Source: JBELHO01 sp042091375
Lineage (GTDB): Bacteria; Pseudomonadota; Gammaproteobacteria; Enterobacterales; Alteromonadaceae
Assembly: GCA_042091375.1 (NCBI GenBank)
Contig: JBELHO010000003.1
Location: 1 to 64,000, forward strand
DNA length: 64,000 nt
Reading direction: 5' to 3'
Part shown: positions 15,575-23,470 of the stretch, one piece after another
Numbering within the stretch: position 1 is the stretch's first letter
How the letters are laid out: each line of letters begins with the position of its first letter
Program-made: the position numbers and the translations under genes
Notes under the pieces: model-generated
The model's input: only the letters and a program-made list of their open reading frames with translations
Databases searched by the model: none
What the model was told of the DNA's origin: nothing

Positions 15575-16491
15575 TATTTTTCTCCTTGAATAGTTTGGGT
15601 GACTTTGTCCATGCCGGTAAAAAAGCCTTCGAGTTTGGCAATTTCACTAGGCACTATAGCGACATCAGCGGTATTGAGTATGTCACCAGTTTGTTTAATG
15701 AATTGCTCCATTAGCCTCATCTTGATAGCTTTGTCGCCACAAGGTTGCTCTGCGGCTTTAGCGATAACGTTGATGCCTTCTGCGGTTGCTTGGGTTAATA
15801 TTTCAATTTCTTTAGCGCGACCATGGGCTTCATTAATTTGTCGTTGTTTATCGCCTTCTGATAGGTTAATAGCCTCTTGTCGCTCACCTTCTGACAAGTT
15901 GATAGTTGATTCTTTTTCAGCCTCTGCTAAGGTGATTTCAGCACGTTTTTGGCGTTCAGCTTCCATTTGTTTTTCAAGGGTGTGAATGACATTGGTTGAA
16001 GGGGTAATATTGCGCACTTCGTAGCGCAGTACTTTAATACCCCAAGGATCTGAGGCTTTGTCAATTTCGCGGACAATCGTTTCGTTTAGGGCATCGCGCT
16101 CAGAAAAGGTTTGTCCGAGTTTTAATTTACCTATTTCCGATCTCATCGTGGTTTGCGCTAAATTAATACTGGCACGGCGATAATCTTCAATGCCATAACT
16201 GGCTTTGGCGCCATCCATTACTCTGATGTAAACTAAGCCGTCAACATCTATTTGAATATTGTCACGAGAAATACAACTCTGCGCAGGTATGTCTAGTACC
16301 TGTTCTCGCGTTTCATGGCGATAGGCTACCCGGTCGAAAAAAGGTATTAAGAAGTGCATGCCCGGCTGCATAACCGCACGAAATTTTCCTAGTCGTTCTA
16401 TGACACAAACCTCTTTCATTCTGACGATGAGAACTAATTTAACGACAATAAACAACAAGCCTAAAAGGCTAAAGGTAAGGGTTGCTAACAT
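15574..16491 (-). CDS. SPFH/band-7 family protein (QmcA/stomatin-like), first of a tandem pair
   Basis: An N-terminal hydrophobic anchor precedes a band-7 domain (VCVIERLGKFRAVMQPGMHF) and a coiled-coil tail with a repeated INLSEGE motif (STINLSEGERQEAINLSEG). Stomatin/QmcA proteins regulate membrane proteases and lateral membrane order. The gene follows nfeD on the same strand, a pairing conserved widely (qmcA-nfeD). The ATG at 16491 is eight bases from AAGGA; another ATG at 16497 is too close to it. Confidence 0.9.
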   Translation of the reverse strand: MLATLTFSLLGLLFIVVKLVLIVRMKEVCVIERLGKFRAVMQPGMHFLIPFFDRVAYRHETREQVLDIPAQSCISRDNIQIDVDGLVYIRVMDGAKASYGIEDYRRASINLAQTTMRSEIGKLKLGQTFSERDALNETIVREIDKASDPWGIKVLRYEVRNITPSTNVIHTLEKQMEAERQKRAEITLAEAEKESTINLSEGERQEAINLSEGDKQRQINEAHGRAKEIEILTQATAEGINVIAKAAEQPCGDKAIKMRLMEQFIKQTGDILNTADVAIVPSEIAKLEGFFTGMDKVTQTIQGEK

Positions 16492-16570
16492 ATTCATTAT
16501 CCTTGTTTAATTTTTATTAATAAGGGGGACTATGCAAAACAGATTTTTGCTATTGACTGACTGCATTGAG

Positions 16571-17023
16571 CTATTTTAACGGCTCGACTACCAATGAAAT
16601 ATTGTCTTTGCAGATGATTGTTGCATGGCTACCGGCGTTAATAACCGAACCGTCACTTAATGCCGACCAAGTGGTGCCTTGATATTTTACTCTACCGGCT
16701 TGTGTGCCGGGACCAATACTTTCGATAACGTCAACTTTTTTACCGTAAATATCCAGTTCTTCATGAATATTTTCAACGATATGATCGCTATTAAAAAATT
16801 TTTCAGTGAAGAAATACAGGACAAACAATAAAATTGATGCGCAGATAAACCAAGCGGTTAAGGCAATAGCCCAAGTATCAAGAAACTGTTGGTGAACGCC
16901 AAAAGCGACAAAAAGGGAGGCAAGACCGAGGTTGAGTAAAATACCGCCGGGAATAAAAATTTCTAAGCAAGCAAATACTAGGGCTAAAATAATCCATGTT
17001 TCAAAAAATAATATATATTCCAC
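16571..17023 (-). CDS. NfeD family membrane protein
   Basis: This is a short NfeD1b-type protein of 150 residues: two to three membrane helices (residues 1-75) and a C-terminal OB-fold domain (GRVKYQGTTWSALSDG). Such proteins partner SPFH proteins. I start at the GTG at 17023, six bases from AAGGGAG; the TTG at 17029 abuts that site. It is the first gene of the nfeD-SPFH-SPFH operon and carries the palindromic promoter at 17078-17113. Confidence 0.9.
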   Translation of the reverse strand: MEYILFFETWIILALVFACLEIFIPGGILLNLGLASLFVAFGVHQQFLDTWAIALTAWFICASILLFVLYFFTEKFFNSDHIVENIHEELDIYGKKVDVIESIGPGTQAGRVKYQGTTWSALSDGSVINAGSHATIICKDNISLVVEPLK

Positions 17024-17077
17024 AACCAACTCCCTTGGATACTTGGTACTAAACTGATGTTAGTAGATCGCTGAGGT

Positions 17078-17113
17078 AAACTAACAAGCTTGACATAATA
17101 TGTCAAGCTTGTT
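17078..17113 (-). promoter_or_regulatory. Palindromic operator and promoter of nfeD-SPFH operon
   Basis: A 31-bp palindrome (15-base arms around one base, 17083-17113) contains the 17-bp core TTGACATAATATGTCAA. On the minus strand it supplies a perfect -35 TTGACA (17106-17101), followed after 17 bases by TAGTTT (17083-17078) as a weak -10. The same 17-bp core with the same downstream TAGTTT occurs before YIP1-macAB. I infer an operator overlapping the -35 and spacer; the regulator is unknown. Confidence 0.6.
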
Positions 17114-17266
17114 GTGTGGCTATCATATTTGTAAATACTTAACATGATCAATTTAAAACAATTGATCGGCAATAAAATTCAATAAGTACTACACCATGCT
17201 TAGGCTACACTGAGCTTTGCAGGTAATACTTGAGTTGCCACGTTACCAAATTTTGCCAACAGCATA

Positions 17267-18811
17267 TCATAAACTTGGCAATATGTCAGAGGGTAAAATC
17301 GCGTTTAATTCACCGTCGGCAATAATTCCAGATGCCTCGGCAATATCAGGAGCAAAGTATCTATCTTTGTCGTAAAAACTAACGCTTTGACGCAAAATAG
17401 CTTTTGCTAACTCTATTTTTTTCGACGCTTTAAGGGGCGCTCTAAAATCTAATCCTTGTGCCGCTGCTAAATATTCAATAGCCAATACACCATTGGTGTT
17501 TTCCGCCATATCGGTTAAACGGCGGCCAGCAAACGTTGCCATAGAAACATGATCTTCCTGATTGGCTGAGGTGGGTAAGCTATCTACTGATGCGGGATGG
17601 GCTAGCGATTTATTTTCAGAGGCCAACGCGGCAGAAGTGACTTGGGCGATCATAAAACCTGAGTTGACTCCGCCGTTGTCTACTAAAAATGCCGGTAATT
17701 TACTTAAACTGGCGTCAATAAGCAGAGCCATGCGGCGCTCAGATAATGAACCGATTTCGGCAATGGCAAGTGCTAAATTATCTGCGGCCATGGCCACTGG
17801 CTCCGCATGGAAATTTCCGGCAGAGATAAAGTCTCCTTCATTGGCAAATACCAGAGGATTATCTGTCACTCCATTAGCTTCTACATGTAACACTTCTGCG
17901 GCTTGGCGAATTTGAGTTAAACAAGCCCCCATTACCTGTGGTTGACAACGCAATGAATAGGGATCTTGTACTTTTTCGCAATCGATATGGGCGTTACTGA
18001 TCTCTGAATTTTCAGCTAATATTACTCGATAAGCTGTTGCTGCATCGATTTGTCCTTGTTGACCACGCGCTTGATGAACTCTGTCATCAAACGGCGAGCG
18101 ACTGCCCATAGCGGCTTCAACAGACATGGCGCCAATTGTAATACCCGCAGCAAATAGATCTTCAGCATGAAATAGTCCTTCCAGCGCAAATGCGGTTGAT
18201 GCTTGCGTGCCATTTAACAATGCTAAGCCTTCTTTTGCTGCAAGAGTTAATGGCTCAATACCTGCAATTTTGAGTCCTTCTGCTGCTGACACTACCTGAT
18301 CATTGTGTGACATTTCACCTTCGCCAAGTAAGGGTAAAACCATATGAGAGAGCGGGGCAAGATCGCCGGAGGCGCCAACTGAACCTTTTGCTGGAACACA
18401 AGGATATACTTGTGCATTTAGCAAGGTAATTAGCGCTTGAATAACCTTTAAGCGAATGCCTGAGAAGCCACGCGACAGTGAGTTAATTTTTAACACCATC
18501 ATTAAGCGCACGGTGGCATCTTCCATATACTCACCAAAACCAGCAGAATGAGACAGGACAATAGAGCGCTGCAGTAATTCTAATTGGTCATTTTTAATCC
18601 GTGTACTTGCCAATAAACCAAAGCCAGTATTAATACCATAAACGACCCTATCTTCCCTAATAACTCGTTGCACCGCATTGGCACTTTGATTAATTGCATC
18701 AAAAGCAGAGCTATCTAGGCTATATTGAATACCATCGTATTTACTCACCAAGCGCAATTGAGCTAGCGTTAATTGCCCGGGAACTATGGTTAGTTGTTGG
18801 CTTATCGACAT
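17267..18811 (-). CDS. hutH: Histidine ammonia-lyase
   Basis: The enzyme converts histidine to trans-urocanate and ammonia, the first step of histidine utilisation. The Ala-Ser-Gly triplet that forms the MIO cofactor is present in SVGASGDLAPLSHM. Length is 514 residues, as usual. Its ATG shares a base with the hutU stop (TAATG), preceded by GGAGC, so hutU-hutH form one translationally coupled operon. Confidence 0.97.
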   Translation of the reverse strand: MSISQQLTIVPGQLTLAQLRLVSKYDGIQYSLDSSAFDAINQSANAVQRVIREDRVVYGINTGFGLLASTRIKNDQLELLQRSIVLSHSAGFGEYMEDATVRLMMVLKINSLSRGFSGIRLKVIQALITLLNAQVYPCVPAKGSVGASGDLAPLSHMVLPLLGEGEMSHNDQVVSAAEGLKIAGIEPLTLAAKEGLALLNGTQASTAFALEGLFHAEDLFAAGITIGAMSVEAAMGSRSPFDDRVHQARGQQGQIDAATAYRVILAENSEISNAHIDCEKVQDPYSLRCQPQVMGACLTQIRQAAEVLHVEANGVTDNPLVFANEGDFISAGNFHAEPVAMAADNLALAIAEIGSLSERRMALLIDASLSKLPAFLVDNGGVNSGFMIAQVTSAALASENKSLAHPASVDSLPTSANQEDHVSMATFAGRRLTDMAENTNGVLAIEYLAAAQGLDFRAPLKASKKIELAKAILRQSVSFYDKDRYFAPDIAEASGIIADGELNAILPSDILPSL

Positions 18812-20523
18812 TATTTAGCTCCTGTTTTAGTATTTTTTTCAGTGATCATAGGTAAGTCTAGACCTTGTTGTTTGGCACAGTTGACGGCGATGTCATAACC
18901 TGCATCAGCGTGGCGCATTACCCCTGTTGCGGGGTCATTCCACAATACCCGAGCTAAGCGTTTTTCTGCTGCATCACTGCCATCGGCAACAATCACCACA
19001 CCTGAATGTTGACTAAATCCCATACCAACACCACCGCCGTGGTGTAAGCTGACCCAGGTTGCTCCACCAGATGTAGACAGTAATGCATTTAATAACGGCC
19101 AATCAGATACTGCATCTGAGCCATCTAGCATACTTTCAGTTTCGCGATTTGGCGAAGCAACAGAGCCAGAGTCCAAATGATCTCGGCCAATAACAATCGG
19201 TGCTGATAACTCTCCGGTGCGAACCATTTCATTAAATGCCAGTGCTAAGCGCGCCCGATCTTGCAAGCCAACCCAACAAATACGAGCCGGTAAACCCTGA
19301 AAATCAATGCGCTCTTGCGCCATATCTAACCAGTTGTGAAGGTGAGGATTATCGGGAATGAGTTGTTTGACCTTGGCATCGGTTTTATAAATATCCTGCG
19401 GATCTCCTGATAGGGCAACCCAGCGAAATGGACCAATACCTTCACAAAATAACGGGCGCACATAAGCGGGCACAAAACCGGGAAAAGCAAAGGCATTTGT
19501 TACGCCTTCTTCTAATGCCATTTGGCGAATGTTGTTGCCATAATCCGTGGTAGCTGCTCCAGCTGCTTGCAAGTCAAGCATAGCTTGAACTTGCACAGCC
19601 ATTGATTGCTTTGCGGCTTTAACCACAGCACTTTCATTTTCTAGGCGCATTTGGGCGGCCTGTTGCATGGTCCAGTTTTTTGGTAGGTAGCCGTTTAATG
19701 GATCATGAGCAGAGGTTTGATCCGTAACTACGTCTGGGGTGATCCCTCGTTTTACTAATTCAGGAAATACATCAGCGGCATTGCCGAGTAAGCCAACTGA
19801 GATGGCATCACCTTTGGCTGTAGCCTCATTGATCATTGCCAGGGCTTGATCTAATGTTGTTGCCTTTTTATCCACGTAACGAGTTTTTAAGCGAAAATCA
19901 ATGCGAGATTCATCACACTCGACCACTAAGGCTGAAAATCCAGCCATGGTTGCAGCTAGAGGTTGAGCACCACCCATGCCACCTAGTCCACCAGTGAGTA
20001 CCCACTTACCTTTAGCTTCACCGCCAAAGTGTTGTTTGGCCATGGCGACAAACGTTTCATAAGTGCCTTGCACTATACCTTGTGAGCCAATGTAAATCCA
20101 TGAGCCAGCGGTCATCTGACCATACATCATCAAACCTTTTTTATCTAACTCATTAAAATGCTCCCAGTTGCCCCAATTGGGGACTAAGTTTGAATTGGCA
20201 ATAAGCACACGAGGGGCATCGGCATGGGTTTTAAATACCCCAACAGGTTTACCTGATTGTACCATCAGGGTTTCATCATCTTCTAAGCGATCAAGTACCT
20301 CGATAATTTTGTCATAGCATGCCCAATCTCTGGCTGCGCGGCCAATGCCACCATAGACCACTAATGACTGTGGATGCTCTGCCACTTCGGCATCTAAATT
20401 ATTCATTAACATGCGTTTAGCTGCTTCGGTTAACCAGCTTTTGGCGGTGATTTTACTGCCGCGAGCGGCGCGAATATTGCGGCTCGTGTCTAATCTATTG
20501 TTTGTAGTATTCTCGATAGTCAT
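18811..20523 (-). CDS. hutU: Urocanate hydratase
   Basis: The enzyme converts urocanate to 4-imidazolone-5-propionate with a bound NAD. The 570-residue length and motifs such as VVYGGIGRAARDW, LTGGLGGMGGAQPL and HHGGGVGMGFSQH are typical. It is the first gene of hutUH. A partial HutC-like half-site TTGTATAT lies at 20556-20563 upstream. Confidence 0.97.
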   Translation of the reverse strand: MTIENTTNNRLDTSRNIRAARGSKITAKSWLTEAAKRMLMNNLDAEVAEHPQSLVVYGGIGRAARDWACYDKIIEVLDRLEDDETLMVQSGKPVGVFKTHADAPRVLIANSNLVPNWGNWEHFNELDKKGLMMYGQMTAGSWIYIGSQGIVQGTYETFVAMAKQHFGGEAKGKWVLTGGLGGMGGAQPLAATMAGFSALVVECDESRIDFRLKTRYVDKKATTLDQALAMINEATAKGDAISVGLLGNAADVFPELVKRGITPDVVTDQTSAHDPLNGYLPKNWTMQQAAQMRLENESAVVKAAKQSMAVQVQAMLDLQAAGAATTDYGNNIRQMALEEGVTNAFAFPGFVPAYVRPLFCEGIGPFRWVALSGDPQDIYKTDAKVKQLIPDNPHLHNWLDMAQERIDFQGLPARICWVGLQDRARLALAFNEMVRTGELSAPIVIGRDHLDSGSVASPNRETESMLDGSDAVSDWPLLNALLSTSGGATWVSLHHGGGVGMGFSQHSGVVIVADGSDAAEKRLARVLWNDPATGVMRHADAGYDIAVNCAKQQGLDLPMITEKNTKTGAK

Positions 20524-20608
20524 AATATTTTCCTAACTATGGTTAGATAATGTCGTTGTATATTTATGTGTTTAAAGGTAAGTCAAAAATAATGATTTGC
20601 CAGTCGCG

Positions 20609-21319
20609 TTAAAAAACAATATGGCTACCCAAACGGTATTTACTGCCCGGTGAGGTAAGAATAGCGACGCTTACTACGCCTTTATTGGACCAAGTGCGGC
20701 GCTTTACTTGCAAGCAGGGTGCTGTTGGTGACACAGTCAGTAGCTCAGCAACATAGCTGCTGGTATTAACCGCCTCTACTTCATGGGTAGCCTCGGTGAG
20801 TGGGGCTTCCGTTGACAAATATTCATGAGGAGTAATGCTGGTAAAATTCTGCGCTAAGTAGTTTGGCACTAACTCACTATTGACATAGCGTTGTTCTAAT
20901 TGGATCGGTGAGTCATTTTCAAAGTGTAATACTTCTGAGTAATGCACGGTTGCGTCATTGCTCAGATTGAGTAAGATGGCGATTTCTTCATTCACTGTAA
21001 TAGATTTTAACACCAGCTGCTTGGCACTGTGTTGATGGCCTCTATCGTTTATTTCATCAGCAATATTTCTGATCTCAAGTAGCGATGATTGTGATTTAAA
21101 GGTCGCAACAAAAGTCCCCGCCCCTTGAGAGCGAACTAATAAGCCTTGCTCTGTTAAGTCTTGTAGGGCACGACGAGCAGTCATCCGACTGACAGAAAAT
21201 TGCTCAGCTAATTCGTTTTCAGAGGGTACTTTACTGTGTTGCTGCCATAATCCTGATTCAATATGTTGGCATATATACTCTTTTATAATGGTAAATTTTG
21301 CAGGTTTAAGGGGATGCAT
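20609..21319 (-). CDS. hutC: Histidine utilisation repressor HutC
   Basis: This is a GntR-family repressor with an N-terminal winged helix (VPSENELAEQFSVSRMTARRAL, residues about 27-48) and a C-terminal UTRA ligand domain that in this family binds urocanate. At 236 residues it has the usual size. It is divergent from hutI, and the interval carries two strong HutC-type operators, one of which probably gives autoregulation. It lies upstream of hutUH on the same strand. Confidence 0.95.
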   Translation of the reverse strand: MHPLKPAKFTIIKEYICQHIESGLWQQHSKVPSENELAEQFSVSRMTARRALQDLTEQGLLVRSQGAGTFVATFKSQSSLLEIRNIADEINDRGHQHSAKQLVLKSITVNEEIAILLNLSNDATVHYSEVLHFENDSPIQLEQRYVNSELVPNYLAQNFTSITPHEYLSTEAPLTEATHEVEAVNTSSYVAELLTVSPTAPCLQVKRRTWSNKGVVSVAILTSPGSKYRLGSHIVF

Positions 21320-21360
21320 AGTATTATTTAATCCAATATGTTAATTGCGAGCAAGCTTAC

Positions 21361-21372
21361 TTGTATATACAA
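21361..21372. promoter_or_regulatory. HutC operator 1
   Basis: TTGTATATACAA is the 12-bp palindromic core of the known HutC/GntR urocanate-responsive operator. It is closer to hutC and lies 40 bp, about four helical turns, from operator 2. Confidence 0.8.
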
Positions 21373-21394
21373 TCTCATTTTTTATTGGGTAAGT

Positions 21395-21418
21395 CAATAG
21401 TTGTATATACAACTATTG
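21395..21418. promoter_or_regulatory. HutC operator 2, extended 24-bp perfect palindrome
   Basis: The core TTGTATATACAA (21401-21412) is flanked by CAATAG and CTATTG, making a perfect 24-bp palindrome. It lies about 80 bp before the hutI start and probably overlaps its promoter. Confidence 0.8.
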
Positions 21419-21496
21419 CTCATTGGCATATTCTAAGGTAAAGTGACCCTATGCGAAAGCACACTGACAATGTGCTACATTTTGGAAGACGATTCA

Positions 21497-22726
21497 ATGA
21501 ACTCACTTGATTGGCAAACGCTGTATATTAATGTAAACCTAGCCACAATGTCAGAACAAAGCCAAGGCTATGGCATTATAGAAAATGCTGCTTTAGCGGT
21601 TGCCAATGGCAAAATTGTTTGGCTGGGGCAAGCTGCAGATATACCCGCTTACTGCGTTGATAGCGTTGTGGTGATTAATGGCAAGGGGCAATGGCTCACT
21701 CCAGGCTTTATTGATTGTCATAGCCATATTATTTATGGTGGAGATCGCGCCAACGAATTTGAAATGCGGCTTCAAGGGAGATCCTATCAAGAGATTGCTC
21801 GCGCCGGCGGAGGTATTCTCTCTACGGTAAAAGCTACACGGGAAGCAAGCGAAGATTCGCTGTTTGATTCTGCTATATTGCGAGCCCAGGCTTTACACGC
21901 GGAAGGTGTCACCACCCTAGAAGTGAAATCTGGCTATGGTCTTGATACTGAAAATGAAATGAAAATGTTACGAGTCGCAGGGCGACTTGCTCAGACACTA
22001 CCGATCACCATTAAGCGAACATTTTTAGGTGCGCACGCCTTACCAGAAGAATATAAAGACCGCAGTGATGAGTATATTCAATTAGTTTGTAATGATATGT
22101 TACCGAAAATAGCGGCAGAAGGCATAGCGGATGCCGTTGATGTTTTTTGTGAGAACATCGGTTTTAACACAAATCAGACTGAACGGGTTTTTGCCGCTGC
22201 AAAGTCGCACGGCATGCCAATTAAAGTCCACGCTGAGCAATTATCTAACACCGGAGCGACAGCATTAGCGGCGTCCTGTCAGGCATTGTCTGCAGATCAT
22301 ATAGAATTTTTAAATGAGTCTGGTATAAAAGCCATGAAAGCGGCTGATATGACTGCTGTGCTTCTGCCCGGTGCGTTTTACTTTTTGCGAGAAACACAAG
22401 TGCCACCAATAGATTTGTTGAGAAAACACCAAGTACCTATGGCTGTTGCTACAGATGCCAACCCGGGTTCTTCACCGCTAAATTCCATTCAATTGATGCT
22501 CAATATGGCTTGTACTTTATTTCGATTGACACCGGTTGAGGCATTAGCCGGCGTTACAGTCAATGGTGCCAAAGCCTTGGGGTTGGCTAACAGCAAAGGA
22601 CAACTGAAAGTTGGTTTTGATGCTGATATTGCGTTGTGGAATATCAGTCAACCAGCGCAATTGTGTTATCAATTTGGTGTTAATCCGCTAAGTCGCCTAA
22701 TGGTCGACGGAGACATTGTTATTTAG
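21497..22726 (+). CDS. hutI: Imidazolonepropionase
   Basis: The metal-dependent amidohydrolase converts 4-imidazolone-5-propionate to N-formimino-L-glutamate. Metal ligands are visible in DCHSHIIYGG, in KVHAEQL and in ATDANPGSSP. I start at the ATG at 21497, behind GGAAGA, giving 409 residues; the open frame extends to 21443 but that extension lacks homology. The pathway's last enzyme (HutG or HutF/HutG) is not in this window. Confidence 0.95.
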   Translation: MNSLDWQTLYINVNLATMSEQSQGYGIIENAALAVANGKIVWLGQAADIPAYCVDSVVVINGKGQWLTPGFIDCHSHIIYGGDRANEFEMRLQGRSYQEIARAGGGILSTVKATREASEDSLFDSAILRAQALHAEGVTTLEVKSGYGLDTENEMKMLRVAGRLAQTLPITIKRTFLGAHALPEEYKDRSDEYIQLVCNDMLPKIAAEGIADAVDVFCENIGFNTNQTERVFAAAKSHGMPIKVHAEQLSNTGATALAASCQALSADHIEFLNESGIKAMKAADMTAVLLPGAFYFLRETQVPPIDLLRKHQVPMAVATDANPGSSPLNSIQLMLNMACTLFRLTPVEALAGVTVNGAKALGLANSKGQLKVGFDADIALWNISQPAQLCYQFGVNPLSRLMVDGDIVI

Positions 22727-22793
22727 TGTCTTTTACTTAATGTTTGTAAATCTTTTTTGTAATAAGATGTTTAGTTTATACAATACAATAAAA

Positions 22794-23279
22794 CTACTCT
22801 ATATCAAGAGGCTCCGGCGATAAAATAATACCGGTGTTATCGGCGTAAATATGGTCATCAGGTAAAAAAGTTACACTGGCAAAATTAACGGCAATATCGG
22901 TTTCGCCGTGGAGTTGATCACTGGCACCTACCGGAATTGATACCAAACCCTGAATACCAATATCGATTTCCTCTAATGCATCTACATCCCTAACGCTGCC
23001 AAAGCAGACAATACCTTCCCAGCCATTTTGAGCTGCAGATTCGGCGATTTTACTATCAATCAAGGCTCTGCGGGTTGAGCCGCCGCCATCGATAACTAGT
23101 ACTTTGCCTTGTCCATCAGTTTCCACTACTTGGCAAATTAACCCATTATTTTCAAAACATTGCAGGGTAACTACTTTACCACCAAATGATGAATTGCCAC
23201 CGTAATTACAAAAAATGGGTTCTACTACATCTATGATCCCAGCGTATATATCAGATAACTCAGAGGTATTATATTCCAC
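22794..23279 (-). CDS. rraA: Regulator of ribonuclease E activity A
   Basis: RraA is a ring-shaped trimer that binds RNase E and inhibits RNA decay. The N-terminus VEYNTSELSDIYAGIIDVVEP aligns to family starts, and GGGSTRRALID, VRDVDALEEIDIG and YADNTGIILS are conserved. I choose the GTG at 23279, preceded by AAGGA at good spacing; the open frame extends to 23333 without homology. That gives 161 residues, the E. coli length. It is convergent with hutI. Confidence 0.94.
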   Translation of the reverse strand: MEYNTSELSDIYAGIIDVVEPIFCNYGGNSSFGGKVVTLQCFENNGLICQVVETDGQGKVLVIDGGGSTRRALIDSKIAESAAQNGWEGIVCFGSVRDVDALEEIDIGIQGLVSIPVGASDQLHGETDIAVNFASVTFLPDDHIYADNTGIILSPEPLDIE

Positions 23280-23470
23280 AGTATGTTCCTTTTTTGTTGG
23301 TGTATTGAGTGACATTAGCAGGTTTATCAACATGTCAATAAGTTAAGTATACAGAGGTGATTGCTAAGAGCAACTCAGTAAAAGATGGATGCGAAACTTG
23401 TAATTATTTATAAAAGAATATCTAATGAAATATATCGATTTGGGACCGAAAATAAAAGGCGTAACATACT

